Shown here: positions 22,684 to 32,954 of the stretch, piece after piece | How positions within the stretch are numbered: position 1 is the first letter of the stretch | Layout: every line of letters begins with the position of its first letter | From: an uncultured Woeseiaceae bacterium | GTDB lineage: Bacteria > Pseudomonadota > Gammaproteobacteria > Steroidobacterales > Woeseiaceae | Assembly: GCA_947259985.1 (NCBI GenBank) | Contig: CAMYOJ010000001.1 | Coordinates: 90,699 to 154,698 of the forward strand | DNA: 64,000 nt | Reading direction: 5' to 3' | Position numbers and translations under genes: made by a program | Notes under the pieces: model-generated | Databases searched by the model: none | The model's input: the letters and a program-made list of their open reading frames with translations, nothing else | What the model was told of the DNA's origin: nothing

Positions 22684-23199
22684 GTGCAAGACGGGGATAA
22701 AGGGGTGGAACTGGTACTGATCGCAGAGGATGCAACGCGTGCTGCGCTGCTGCGAGACACGATGCGCAAGAGCGGAATCAATGGGGTGATACGCCGCCTG
22801 TCGCCGGGGCCGGCCGCCGTGGCCTGCGCGAGGAATTCGGGCGTTTATGCGAACAAGGGACTGCCCGACCTTGTGGTTTTCGATTATTCAGATCCTACGG
22901 AACACAATACGGCGATCCTGCGCGACATCGCCTTCGGCAACAAGCGCTCACGCGTACCCGTCGTGCTGCTTACGAGTCCATGTTCGCAGGACCTGTTGGA
23001 AACGGGAGACATTGACGGCGATACGGCCGTCATGTTCTCGCCGACCAGCCTGGCGTCTTTTATTCGCAAGATGCAGGCCGCAAAGCGCAAGTCGTTCTTT
23101 CGCGCACTCGATACGCTGTACCAGTACGGCCCGATTCTCGTGCGCATGCCTGATTCGTGCCTGAGTTACAGCCGGCACGCTTTGGCGCTGACAGCCTGA
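22684..23199 (+). CDS. Degenerate CheY-like receiver protein
   Basis: The 171-residue product starts at a GTG with GGAG 6 bases upstream. Residues 8-125 follow the receiver fold: VELVLIAEDATRAALL (one acidic residue of the usual pair kept), VVFDYSDP with Asp67 at the phospho-acceptor place, and VVLLTSP with Thr97/Ser98. The conserved Lys-Pro that should follow is replaced by Ser-Pro (VMFSPTS), so normal phospho-signalling is doubtful. The last 45 residues are basic and aromatic with no known domain. It is the first gene behind the sigma54 promoter and lies 66 bases before the HDOD gene, suggesting a shared pathway. Confidence 0.7.
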   Translation: MQDGDKGVELVLIAEDATRAALLRDTMRKSGINGVIRRLSPGPAAVACARNSGVYANKGLPDLVVFDYSDPTEHNTAILRDIAFGNKRSRVPVVLLTSPCSQDLLETGDIDGDTAVMFSPTSLASFIRKMQAAKRKSFFRALDTLYQYGPILVRMPDSCLSYSRHALALTA

Positions 23200-23265
23200 C
23201 GAATTTATGGATTAAGCGCTACAGACGTATTACTGTTCCGAGGATTTCCTGACCTGGAGAGCATT

Positions 23266-24108
23266 GTGTCTGCGGATGAACAAACGCGGTTCCTGCAAGA
23301 ACTCGCTGAAGACCTCAACTCACGCAATATTCAATTGCCGTCGTTCCCGGATGTCGTCATCAATATTCGCACGGCGCTCGAAGACCCGACCTGCAGTTCC
23401 GAGCGGCTTGCCGAAGTGGTCATGACGGATCCCGTGCTCGTCGCAAGACTGCTGATGTCTGCCAACTCCGCGTTTCACAACCGGGCCGGCATTGAAATCG
23501 TGGACCTGAACCTTGCCATAAGCCGCCTCGGATTCGAAGTCGTCAGGAATACCGCTATAACGCTCGCTGTTGAACAGATCTTCGCAGCTTCCGAGCACAA
23601 AGAACTCAAGAACGCCGTCAAGGAAATCTGGTCGAGCAGCCTGTCACTGGCGTCGATGAGCTTCGTCATTGCGCGCAGCGAAGGAAAACTCAATCCGGAT
23701 AATGCATTCCTTTGCGGTTTACTCCACGAGATCGGCAAACTCTACATCCTGACCAAGGCGCGCGACTACCCCGGCCTCATGGGTGACGCCGACTCGCTCA
23801 ACACGGTACTGGAGCAGTGGTACACGAGCATTGGCAAGTCAATCATCGAAGCCTGGGGATTCTCTCCGGAGATTGCCGACTCTGTGGAATCCGATGAAAA
23901 TGTGAGCGATGACGAGAACGCGGCAGCCACGCTCGTCGACGTCGTCTACCTGGCGAAACTCGTGCTCGATGACATGGAAAACGTCGCCGAAACCGACTCG
24001 TTCCTTGGCCATGCCGGCAAACTGAATGTCAACGCCGAGAGTCTGCCGGCCCTGCAGGAAGCTTACGAACTGCATGCGCAATCCATGCGCGCGTCGGTAG
24101 GCGGCTAA
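23266..24108 (+). CDS. HDOD-domain signalling protein (copy 1)
   Basis: The 280-residue product begins at a GTG with GGAG upstream. The HDOD domain spans about residues 18-215, a relative of HD phosphohydrolases without the full catalytic HD pair. IQLPSFPDVVINIRTALEDP, DPVLVARLLMSANSAFHNR, AISRLGFEVVRNTAI and LLHEIGKLYILTKA are its landmarks. The acidic C-terminal 65 residues are not a known domain. HDOD proteins are usually regulatory, often tied to c-di-GMP, chemotaxis or motility. It is a clear paralogue of the protein at 41433-42275: same length and nearly identical core segments. It is co-transcribed with the receiver protein from a sigma54 promoter. Confidence 0.88.
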   Translation: MSADEQTRFLQELAEDLNSRNIQLPSFPDVVINIRTALEDPTCSSERLAEVVMTDPVLVARLLMSANSAFHNRAGIEIVDLNLAISRLGFEVVRNTAITLAVEQIFAASEHKELKNAVKEIWSSSLSLASMSFVIARSEGKLNPDNAFLCGLLHEIGKLYILTKARDYPGLMGDADSLNTVLEQWYTSIGKSIIEAWGFSPEIADSVESDENVSDDENAAATLVDVVYLAKLVLDDMENVAETDSFLGHAGKLNVNAESLPALQEAYELHAQSMRASVGG

Positions 24109-24118
24109 GCCGTCGCGC

Positions 24119-24155
24119 AAAAAGAAATCCGGCTGCGGTATGACCCGCAGCCGGA
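24119..24155 (-). terminator. Intrinsic terminator of the pilus operon, also at the end of the HDOD gene
   Basis: TCCGGCTGCGG and CCGCAGCCGGA form an 11-bp stem with a 6-base loop (24128-24155). In the leftward direction it is followed by a T-rich tract (TTTCTTTTT), as expected for a Rho-independent terminator of the pilin gene ending at 24190. On the plus strand no T-run follows. Confidence 0.85.
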
Positions 24156-24189
24156 CTCAGTCACTACTCTCAAAAACTCTCGCGATTTG

Positions 24190-24810
24190 CTACTGGCGGA
24201 AGCCTACGTCGTACAAGGTATCGAGTGCATACGACGTGTCCGTGTCGTGCCCCTGGATACTGCCAGTCGTCGGATCACCGTCATCGCCGCGTGCTTCCAG
24301 TATCTGTGCGATGTCACCCGGAATGTCGCCGAAAACGATATTCTGTCCGGTCAGGCTATATAGGTTGGAATCAATGCCGACAATCCCGCCGAACGAATTG
24401 GTCGGCTGCTGATAGCTCTGGTTCGTATTATCGACCGGACCGGCAATCAGTCCTGCTCCGCGCAGGTGCTTCCACATCATCCGGGACTCCGAGTTGTTGG
24501 TGGTTGCGTCCCATCCACCTTCAATTTCGCCGTCGCCATCGCCATCATCGGTAGCGCCCCACGTGCCCGCAAAACGAGTCGAAGCCGCAGGGTCGTCCCC
24601 GGGCTGCACGCCGTAGCGATCCTGGTACGCATAGATTGCGGCTGATACGCCCGAGAAGTCGCTCTCGACGCGCTTGATCTTGGCATTGGTAATCAATTCT
24701 CTGCCCTTCAATACTCCGCCAATCAACAGACCAATAATGACCAGCACAATGGCGATCTCGACGAGCGTAAAGCCCGATTGACGGTACTTCCTGAGATTCT
24801 GCATTTCCAC
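24190..24810 (-). CDS. Type IV prepilin-like protein, last gene of the pilus operon
   Basis: The 206-residue product has a class III prepilin leader: short basic leader, Gly-Phe cleavage site with Glu+5 (QSGFTLVEIAIVLVIIGLLIGGVLKG), then a hydrophobic helix. After it come AKIKRVESDFSGVSAAIYAYQDRYGVQPGDDP and a D/G-rich loop that could bind calcium. It starts at a GTG (24810) or at the ATG two codons on. It is separated from the other pilins by 130 bases that contain a perfect sigma28 promoter match, so it can be made independently in high amounts. That fits a major pilin (MshA role), though it is longer than most; a minor pseudopilin is the alternative. Confidence 0.85.
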   Translation of the reverse strand: MEMQNLRKYRQSGFTLVEIAIVLVIIGLLIGGVLKGRELITNAKIKRVESDFSGVSAAIYAYQDRYGVQPGDDPAASTRFAGTWGATDDGDGDGEIEGGWDATTNNSESRMMWKHLRGAGLIAGPVDNTNQSYQQPTNSFGGIVGIDSNLYSLTGQNIVFGDIPGDIAQILEARGDDGDPTTGSIQGHDTDTSYALDTLYDVGFRQ

Positions 24811-24896
24811 GACTAAGCCTCGCTATATTCGGTTATTCAGACTGATTTCTGGCCCAGTGGTGGCATTGCCAGCCGCAGAGGCCTTGCATGCAATAT

Positions 24897-24923
24897 TTAT
24901 CGGCGCAGTCAACTGATCCTTTA
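24897..24923 (-). promoter_or_regulatory. Sigma28 (FliA) promoter before the terminal pilin gene
   Basis: On the minus strand TAAA-N15-GCCGATAA matches the flagellar sigma28 consensus exactly, with the extra G after TAAA. Transcription would start near 24889, leaving an 80-base leader before the pilin gene at 24810. Confidence 0.8.
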
Positions 24924-24940
24924 GTACTTTTTCGCCGGAA

Positions 24941-25801
24941 TTATGGCAAGTGCCCGGCATCGACGAGCCGGCCATACAGGATGTTGGGGGGCATCCAGAC
25001 CAATAGATCGTCGAACTCGGCTCCCGGCGCCTCGCTCAGCTGTCTGGACACGAAGACGTTGTCCGATGCCACCGGGTAGGTCGCCCCGGAAGAACCGCCG
25101 TTGCCGTTACCATTGCCGTTGTTGCCATTGCCGTTTCCGCCGCCATTTCCGTTGCCGTTGTTGCCATTGCCGTTGCCGCCGCCCGTACCTGCCGTCGTAC
25201 CGACGTTTTCGAGTTCGTCGGCGGATGAGAACGATCGCCAGTCCTTGCCCAGCGAATAGATGACCATCGGAGTTCCCGCAGCGAGCGTAAGATTGTCGCT
25301 GCCGCAAGCTGTCGTCGAAGCCCCCGATGACGTCGAACATACGACCAGGTCGGGTTGAAGTGCCGGCATCGAAACGTCCTGCATTTCCCCTGGCGTCACG
25401 AAGTCCCAATCGCCGTCACCGTCCGAATCGCTGGTTGACACGCTGTAACGAAACGGAGATCCCCAGGGGTCAAGCAGCAGATTGTCGGCATTGCGCCGCC
25501 CGTTCAGATCGAGCGTCGTCGCCGGAACAAAACCGTGTTGTTCGCCGCACCCGCCCGTTGCAGTTGCGGAGAACCCATTGCTGGCTGGCGTCGCCGGACA
25601 TGGCAGGTAGCCATTGATTAGTACGAAACCTTCTATCGCATCGCGGATTGTCTGCAGTTGTTCTTTTCCGTCACGGAGCCGGGCGTTCTCGCGCTGCGCA
25701 GACAGCGGCATCATCAAACCTCCCAGCAACAAGCCCATGATCAGGATAACTATCGAGAGTTCGACCAGCGAAAATCCTCGTTGTGTGTGCGGAATCATCA
25801 T
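24941..25801 (-). CDS. Prepilin-like protein with Asn-Gly repeat
   Basis: The 286-residue product has a prepilin leader with Gly-Phe and Glu+5 (RGFSLVELSIVILIMGLLLGGLMMPL). The LPCPATP, GFVPATTLDLNG and DPWGSPFRYSVS blocks are typical of large minor pilins/pseudopilins in MSHA-like loci. About residues 207-236 are almost only Gly and Asn. Four cysteines are present. It starts right at the stop of the preceding gene (1-base junction at 25801/25802). The likely role is a minor or tip pilin, or a carrier of a passenger domain; cell-surface exposure is inferred. Confidence 0.82.
   Translation of the reverse strand: MMIPHTQRGFSLVELSIVILIMGLLLGGLMMPLSAQRENARLRDGKEQLQTIRDAIEGFVLINGYLPCPATPASNGFSATATGGCGEQHGFVPATTLDLNGRRNADNLLLDPWGSPFRYSVSTSDSDGDGDWDFVTPGEMQDVSMPALQPDLVVCSTSSGASTTACGSDNLTLAAGTPMVIYSLGKDWRSFSSADELENVGTTAGTGGGNGNGNNGNGNGGGNGNGNNGNGNGNGGSSGATYPVASDNVFVSRQLSEAPGAEFDDLLVWMPPNILYGRLVDAGHLP
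25098..25181 (-). repeat. Gly/Asn-coding hexamer-like repeat in a prepilin gene
   Basis: Degenerate GGCAAC-type units encode a Gly-Asn tract of about 28 residues, interrupted by Gly-Gly and Asn-Asn. It resembles the longer array in the next gene at 26372-26529. Confidence 0.7.
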
Positions 25802-27383
<1,582 letters not shown>

Positions 27384-27394
<11 letters not shown>

Positions 27395-27830
27395 TGTCGG
27401 CAGCTTCCAATATGCCGTCCGATGCCGGTTCGCGCATCTCGGTCGAAGACAAGTCCGACGACTCGGTGGTTTCCTTGCGCGTGACTTTGACGTCACCCGG
27501 GAACGAGACTCCGCTGGCATCTTCCCTGGTGACAAATCCACCTTGCGACCAGACGCTGGATACGCCGGAACTACTGATAATGTAGCCGGCCGGGTCCTTC
27601 TTTCTTTCCGCGGGTGCGGCGGGGGGAGCTTCCCGTACCGGTTTCGGTGACATCACGGGTCGCGTGTCGAGGTACGCTCGCTGTTTCGGCGAAAGAAATA
27701 CGCGACCAATCGTGACATCGGACAGCGACTCGTAGATCGCAATTTCCCCAGCCTCCGAAGGCAAGCAGCTTAGCAGCCCGATAAAGGCGCAAACTGCGGC
27801 AAGACCTGTAATCAAACTTGAGCGCGCCAT
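27384..27830 (-). CDS. MshK-like small periplasmic pilus-assembly protein
   Basis: The 148-residue product starts at the ATG at 27830, whose first base is the last base of the preceding stop codon (TGATG), implying coupled translation. It has an N-terminal membrane or signal segment (LITGLAAVCAFIGLLSCLP) and then the block IGRVFLSPKQRAYLDTRP, followed by a Pro/Ala-rich stretch and IISSSGVSSVWSQGGFV, like the short GspC/MshK-type periplasmic domain. Position between the PilO-like gene and the pilins supports the MshK role. Similarity is weak and the assignment rests partly on context. Confidence 0.6.
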
Positions 27831-28450
27831 CACAGGTCCTCCGAAGAATACTCGGATGTAATTACGCTATAGATCTGCAGCGAGCAGGACGCCGCCAGGT
27901 TGTTTCCAGCGACCAGCCCTGTACTCATGTCCGCTTGCCAGGAAAGATCGCATTCGTCGACCTTGATGAGACCGGGTGCCTGCTGCTGCAATTCGTCGAA
28001 GAATCGCAGCAAGTCACCTTCATGGTTCAGACCGAGCTGCAGCTGTGCCCGACTGACGCGAATTTGCATGTCATTCGAATTTCGACCCGACTTTACCGGC
28101 GGGTCGACCTCGAGCTGCGGTTCAATCGAGTAGCTGACACGAGGCAGCGCCAATGCCTCCGTCGTCGTCCTCAGTGTCTCTATCCAATCCAGACGACTCT
28201 CAGGACCGACAAATCCTGATTCCTTGAAGCGATCGTAGCGCCTTTGATAGCGCTCGACCATGCGCTGCTCTGCTATGAGCTGATCAAAGTCATTGCGCAC
28301 CGTCCTGTAGCTGGCACTGTAACTGGAAAGCTGCTGCTGCTGCTCTGAGTGCACCCACATCACGACTACGAGAGCGACCAGTGCGATGGCGGCACTCAGC
28401 AACGGGCGCATGGTGTTGCGAAGAATGAATGGCCAGTCGAGCGACTTCAC
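27830..28450 (-). CDS. MshJ/PilO-like inner-membrane pilus-assembly protein
   Basis: The 206-residue product starts at a GTG that shares one base with the upstream stop (TAGTG). One membrane helix (about 14-34) is followed by a coiled coil (SYRTVRNDFDQLIAEQRMVERYQRRYDRF) and a small periplasmic ferredoxin-like domain with two cysteines (DECDLSW and AASCSLQIY), as in PilO and GspM. Such proteins pair with the PilN-like part of the preceding protein to link the cytoplasmic ATPase and the secretin. Confidence 0.72.
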   Translation of the reverse strand: MKSLDWPFILRNTMRPLLSAAIALVALVVVMWVHSEQQQQLSSYSASYRTVRNDFDQLIAEQRMVERYQRRYDRFKESGFVGPESRLDWIETLRTTTEALALPRVSYSIEPQLEVDPPVKSGRNSNDMQIRVSRAQLQLGLNHEGDLLRFFDELQQQAPGLIKVDECDLSWQADMSTGLVAGNNLAASCSLQIYSVITSEYSSEDL

Positions 28451-30018
28451 TATCCCTCTCCCATGCCGGCAGCATCGGCGACGTTGTATGTCGCTCGAAT
28501 TCTGAAGCGCGCGAACTCGGGTCTGTCGGTGCCAATTTCTCCAGACACAGACGCCGCTGGATTCGCATTCAATGGATACTGTTCAGTGGCCGCCTCGCTA
28601 AAAAAAGTTTGTGATTCCAGGTCGCTCGTGAGCTGGTCGATCCGGGCAAAGGCTTTGCGCATATCCCCATCGAAGGACGTAATATCCGCGGTCAGAATGG
28701 CGTCGACCTGTTCGACTTCCGGAACGCTGACCTTGGTCGGCCGATTGCCGCGCCGATTCGGCTTCTTGCTACCGGCCGCCGGCAAATTAGCCTGCCATGT
28801 CAGCTCGCGAACCTGGATTTCAGGATACTTGCCCAGTACGGCACCGAGCTGATTCATGACCCAGGGCACCGGCAAGCGATTCAAAAGAATATGGTCGCCC
28901 GTATCGACCGCGAGCTTCATCTCATGCGAGCCCGCAAGTATGGGGCCAAACTTGTCATTTTCTGCACGATAGGTTTCGGTGAGTTGCTGCACCTGAGCGC
29001 GTATCCGGGCAACATCGTCTCGCAAAACCGCTGCTTCGTTAAGGAAATAGGCCGCGAGCATTGAGCACACGACCGCAACAACAGTCGCGCCTCCCATGAT
29101 CGCGTACCTCATTGACCGCATTGTCCAGAAGCGATTTTCACCTGAGGTTGCGTAACTGCATTTCGGGCGCCGTTTCAGAATCTCCGATAGATAAACAATT
29201 TCGAATTGACCCTTGTTACGACGGGTCTCGCCGAGCAGTTTGCCTGAAGCATCTTCGGGAGCGATAAAGGAAAACTGTGTCGACAATTCTCCTTCCCCGA
29301 GTTTACTGATACGGTTCGCCATCTCACTGTCCGCAACCACGCGAACCTCGAGAATCTCCATGCTGCTTAGTATGCGCAGACGTTCCAGGTAGCGACGGCT
29401 CCTTTGTGCTTCAGTAACGATGAACTGCGCGTAGCCCTCCTGATCAAGGCCCGGCGATTGCGACAAGCGTGCACTCATCAAGTGTCCGCCTTTCATGAAT
29501 ATCTGTCTTAGCTTCGTGTCCTGATGCGACGCAATGAACAAGGTCGGCGCGGTTACGCGGGCCAGCGAACTGATAATCGTGGGCGCCATCAAAGGTACGG
29601 AATAAATGCCCGACAATGCGACGCGGTGCTTTTCGATCACCTCCAGCCATGGGTCCAGCAACTCGCGATTCGATATCGCACTGTGCAGTACGCTGAACTC
29701 GGCGTCTCCCGGACCCGTCTTTCCCTGAAATTCGGACAAACGATACGGAGTGCGACGGTACTTTCGCTCACTACGTCTCGCAATCAGCGATTTTCTGTCG
29801 CGCGCGTTGAGCTTGGGAATCGTTTCCAGCGCAAATTCTTCCTCGATGACGTCCACAAGCATCGCAGCGGTATGCTCCGGCGTCAGGCTTATGTAGGCAT
29901 CAAATTCACGAACGCCGTCTGCACCGGAAAACACGGCGATTCGCTCAGGACCACGGATTCCCGCCGTCCAGATACTCAACGACTCCTGTGTCACGAAGAA
30001 TATGCGCTGCGCAGCCAT
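28450..30018 (-). CDS. MshI/PilMN-like pilus-assembly protein
   Basis: The 522-residue product combines a cytoplasmic actin-like half (about 1-290, remnant PilM/GspL fold with GIYSVPLMAPTI and LFIASHQDTKLRQIFMKGG), one membrane helix (about 303-326, YAIMGGATVVAVVCSMLAAYFL), a short coiled coil, and a periplasmic PilN-like ferredoxin fold (about 370-520). That layout fits MshI, or a GspL with a shortened cytoplasmic domain. It would recruit the ATPase to the membrane and contact the PilO-like protein encoded next. Confidence 0.72.
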   Translation of the reverse strand: MAAQRIFFVTQESLSIWTAGIRGPERIAVFSGADGVREFDAYISLTPEHTAAMLVDVIEEEFALETIPKLNARDRKSLIARRSERKYRRTPYRLSEFQGKTGPGDAEFSVLHSAISNRELLDPWLEVIEKHRVALSGIYSVPLMAPTIISSLARVTAPTLFIASHQDTKLRQIFMKGGHLMSARLSQSPGLDQEGYAQFIVTEAQRSRRYLERLRILSSMEILEVRVVADSEMANRISKLGEGELSTQFSFIAPEDASGKLLGETRRNKGQFEIVYLSEILKRRPKCSYATSGENRFWTMRSMRYAIMGGATVVAVVCSMLAAYFLNEAAVLRDDVARIRAQVQQLTETYRAENDKFGPILAGSHEMKLAVDTGDHILLNRLPVPWVMNQLGAVLGKYPEIQVRELTWQANLPAAGSKKPNRRGNRPTKVSVPEVEQVDAILTADITSFDGDMRKAFARIDQLTSDLESQTFFSEAATEQYPLNANPAASVSGEIGTDRPEFARFRIRATYNVADAAGMGEG

Positions 30019-30019
30019 G

Positions 30020-31222
30020 CTAGATCCCGATACTGCTGATCGTGTTATAGATGGGACCGAGGACCGACATCATGATCCAGCCCATGATGCCGCCCAGCAC
30101 AACCGTCATTGCCGGCTCGATCATGGCTTTGAGCCGCTCTATCGCCTCGGTCACCTCGCGATCATAGAAATAGCTGACATTGCCGAGCGCGCTGTCCAGC
30201 TTCCCGGTCGACTCTCCCATACGAACCATTCGGACGACGAGTGGTGGAAACATCTCCGTTGAATCGATGCTCTCGCTCAGTGGCTTGCCGTCGGCAATCA
30301 CCGCTGAGATTTGCTGAACGGCTTTGCGAACAACGGCATTGCCGACAATGTCCTCACTGATTCGCAAGGAGGCGAGTACATCAAGTCCGGCGCCGTAACA
30401 AAGCGCGAAGTAACTCGCAAACCGGCTCAGGATGACTTTCTCGATAATCGGCCCTATGACCCACGCCCTTAGCTTCCAGCCGTCCACCCGGTAAGCAAAA
30501 GCCTCGTTGCGCGATGCATGTATTTTCATCGCGAATAGAACGACGCCGGGCAACGGCACGGCCCACCACCAGTGATTGACGAGAAAATTCGAGAACGCAA
30601 TCAGTGCCTTCGTGTGGATGGGAAGGTCCTGTTCCATCTCACGGATGAAATCGACCATTTCCGGAACGACGTACAACATCATGAACAGCATGACCAGCAC
30701 GACGACAGCGCCGACGAAAGCGGGATACATGATCACCGTTTTCGCCTTGGACATTAATTCGTCCTGCCACTTGAGCGACTCGGTCAGTTTCGCAAGGACA
30801 TCGGGAAGCTCCCCGGTCTCTTCACCGACCGAAACCAGGCTTACAAAGACATCATCAAAGATATCCGGATATTCGGCCATGGCCTGTGACATCGTCTTGC
30901 CTACTTCGACCGCAGTTATCAGGTTGCCGAGCACTTCCTGAAACGCTGCATTGTCCGAGCTGTCGCGGAGGTCCGAGAGCGCCTCGAGAATAGGTAGCCC
31001 CGCCCGGGTCATCTGTTCCATGTGAAAACAAAAGCCGATTAGCTCTTTGCGGCTGATTCGCGACTTACGCCGCAGGATGCCGGGCTTCTTTTTCACGCAA
31101 CGCAGCATCTCGACACCCGACTGCCGGAGCTGTGCCTCGAGCGCATGCTCGCTGCCAGCGTCGAGCATGCCCTCCACCACGACACCGTTGGCATCAATAG
31201 CCCTGTAGCTATAGCTCGGCAT
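30020..31222 (-). CDS. mshG: MshG/GspF/PilC-family inner-membrane platform protein
   Basis: The 400-residue product is the polytopic platform around which the pilus is assembled. It begins MPSYSYRAIDANG, then has two repeats of the T2SF domain (about 65-190 and 265-390) with FCFHMEQMTRAGLPILEAL and FASYFALCYGAGLDVLASL, each followed by GKTMSQAM/GKPLSESI and paired membrane helices. The conserved MVRMGESTGKLD and VSVGEETGELPDVL segments are present. It starts 4 bases after the ATPase stop. Confidence 0.93.
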   Translation of the reverse strand: MPSYSYRAIDANGVVVEGMLDAGSEHALEAQLRQSGVEMLRCVKKKPGILRRKSRISRKELIGFCFHMEQMTRAGLPILEALSDLRDSSDNAAFQEVLGNLITAVEVGKTMSQAMAEYPDIFDDVFVSLVSVGEETGELPDVLAKLTESLKWQDELMSKAKTVIMYPAFVGAVVVLVMLFMMLYVVPEMVDFIREMEQDLPIHTKALIAFSNFLVNHWWWAVPLPGVVLFAMKIHASRNEAFAYRVDGWKLRAWVIGPIIEKVILSRFASYFALCYGAGLDVLASLRISEDIVGNAVVRKAVQQISAVIADGKPLSESIDSTEMFPPLVVRMVRMGESTGKLDSALGNVSYFYDREVTEAIERLKAMIEPAMTVVLGGIMGWIMMSVLGPIYNTISSIGI

Positions 31223-31226
31223 GTCG

Positions 31227-32954
31227 CTACTGCACCCTGGCTGTCAGATCAACCACCCTGGATACTTCGGACAGACTCGTGGTACCGGCCAATACGTGCC
31301 GAACGGCATCCTCTGCGAGATCCTGAAATCCGGATGCAACCGCAGCCTCATGCATTTCCCTGCGTGTCGCGACTCGCGCGATCATTTCGTCGAGTTCGTG
31401 ATTTATCTTTAGCACCTCGACGACACCGAGCCGTCCCTTGTAACCCATGAAATTGCATGACTCACAGGCGCCTTCACGGTAAAGCAGGATCGGTTTGGAG
31501 CTGTTGATTCCCAGCAGCTTTCGCTCGGCCTCGTCGGGCGCGTAAGCCTGTTTACAACTCCTGCATAAACGCCGTACAAGGCGTTGCGCCACAATGCCAA
31601 TGATGTTGCCCGCCATGATCTGCGGCTTGACGCCAATATCGATCAGTCGCGGGACTGCCCCGAGCGCCGAGTTGGTGTGCAGGGTCGTGAATACCTGGTG
31701 ACCCGTCATTGCCGCACGGAACGCCATCTCCGCCGTCTCCTCATCACGTACCTCACCGACGAGAATGATGTCGGGGTCCTGTCGCATCATGGAGCGAATG
31801 CCGTTCGCAAAATCGAGCTTCGCCGCCTCATTCAATGACGTTTGCCTGATCATCGGCATCGGATACTCGACCGGATCCTCCAGGGTCATGATGTTCACTG
31901 ACTCGTCGTTTCGATAATTGAGCATCGAGTACAGGGTGGTCGTCTTGCCACTGCCGGTTGGGCCGGTCACGAGGATGATGCCCTCAGGCCGCGCCATCAT
32001 GACCTGCAGGGTAGTCAGCGTTTCCTTTCTGAGATTGAGTTTCTCGAGCGGCAGGATTCCTTTGCGCCGATCGAGTACGCGCAGCACGAAATTTTCTCCA
32101 TGCGTCGTTTGCTGGCAGGCGACACGAAAATCGATTTGACGCCCGGCGAGCGTCAATCCGATACGCCCGTCCTGAGGCGCGCGAGTCTCTGCAATGTTCA
32201 TCTTCGCCATGACCTTTAGTCGCACGACCATGCCAGGCCAGTAACTGTTGTGCAGTGACATGACCTGACGCATTACGCCGTCAATCCTGTAGCGCACGCG
32301 CAGAAATCCCGCCTCGGGCTCCAGGTGAATATCGGAAGCGTCGCGCTTTACGGCATCGGCGAGAATCGCATCGACGAGACGAATCAGTGGATGGTTGTAC
32401 TCCTCGTTTTCAACGGCGACGTTGAGAGTGTCGATTTCACCGGTGTCGATTTCACGCAGGATTCCCTGGATCGAGAGCTCGTACTGATAAAACTGCTCGA
32501 TAGCTACTTCGATCTCCGCTTCACCGGCGACGACCGTCGAAATGCCGACGCCGCTTCCCAGCGTCGCCGCAACCTGGTCAACGGCGACGACGTTGAACGT
32601 ATCGGCCATGGCCAGGGTAAGAATTTTTTCGTTCTTGTCGAAGTTGATCGGTAGCATGCTGTAACGGCGTGCAATATCCTTGGGTACCATCTTGAGTGCG
32701 TCGGGATCCGGAATGACAGTACTGAGGTCGATGCTGTCGTGGCCCAGCGATTCTCCGAGCGTATCGCGCAGCACGCCTTCGCTGATCAATCCAAGATTGA
32801 CGAGAATTCGCCCCAGGGGCTGGTCATTACGACTCTGTTCCTTGAGCGCAACCTGCAGCTGATCCTCGCTGATCAACCCCGCGGCAATAAGCCTTTCGCC
32901 CAGTGGCATGCTGGGTTCTGCAGCCGGTATGGCGCGCACTGTCGTCGTTGTCAT
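31227..32954 (-). CDS. mshE: MshE/GspE/PilB-family pilus extension ATPase
   Basis: The 575-residue product is the cytoplasmic secretion ATPase. The N-terminal MshEN-type domain (about 15-155, LGERLIAAGLISEDQLQVALKEQ and LGRILVNLGLISEGVL repeats) is the form that binds c-di-GMP in MshE and some PilB proteins. The core has the Walker A GPTGSGKTTT (331-340), Asp box (QDGRI and LEDPVEYP), Walker B (DIILVGEVRDEETAEMAF) and His box (TGHQVFTTLHTNSA). A zinc site follows (CRSC and CESC). Overlap with the upstream gene is ATGA. Given the many c-di-GMP genes nearby, direct control of pilus extension by c-di-GMP is likely. Confidence 0.93.
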   Translation of the reverse strand: MTTTTVRAIPAAEPSMPLGERLIAAGLISEDQLQVALKEQSRNDQPLGRILVNLGLISEGVLRDTLGESLGHDSIDLSTVIPDPDALKMVPKDIARRYSMLPINFDKNEKILTLAMADTFNVVAVDQVAATLGSGVGISTVVAGEAEIEVAIEQFYQYELSIQGILREIDTGEIDTLNVAVENEEYNHPLIRLVDAILADAVKRDASDIHLEPEAGFLRVRYRIDGVMRQVMSLHNSYWPGMVVRLKVMAKMNIAETRAPQDGRIGLTLAGRQIDFRVACQQTTHGENFVLRVLDRRKGILPLEKLNLRKETLTTLQVMMARPEGIILVTGPTGSGKTTTLYSMLNYRNDESVNIMTLEDPVEYPMPMIRQTSLNEAAKLDFANGIRSMMRQDPDIILVGEVRDEETAEMAFRAAMTGHQVFTTLHTNSALGAVPRLIDIGVKPQIMAGNIIGIVAQRLVRRLCRSCKQAYAPDEAERKLLGINSSKPILLYREGACESCNFMGYKGRLGVVEVLKINHELDEMIARVATRREMHEAAVASGFQDLAEDAVRHVLAGTTSLSEVSRVVDLTARVQ

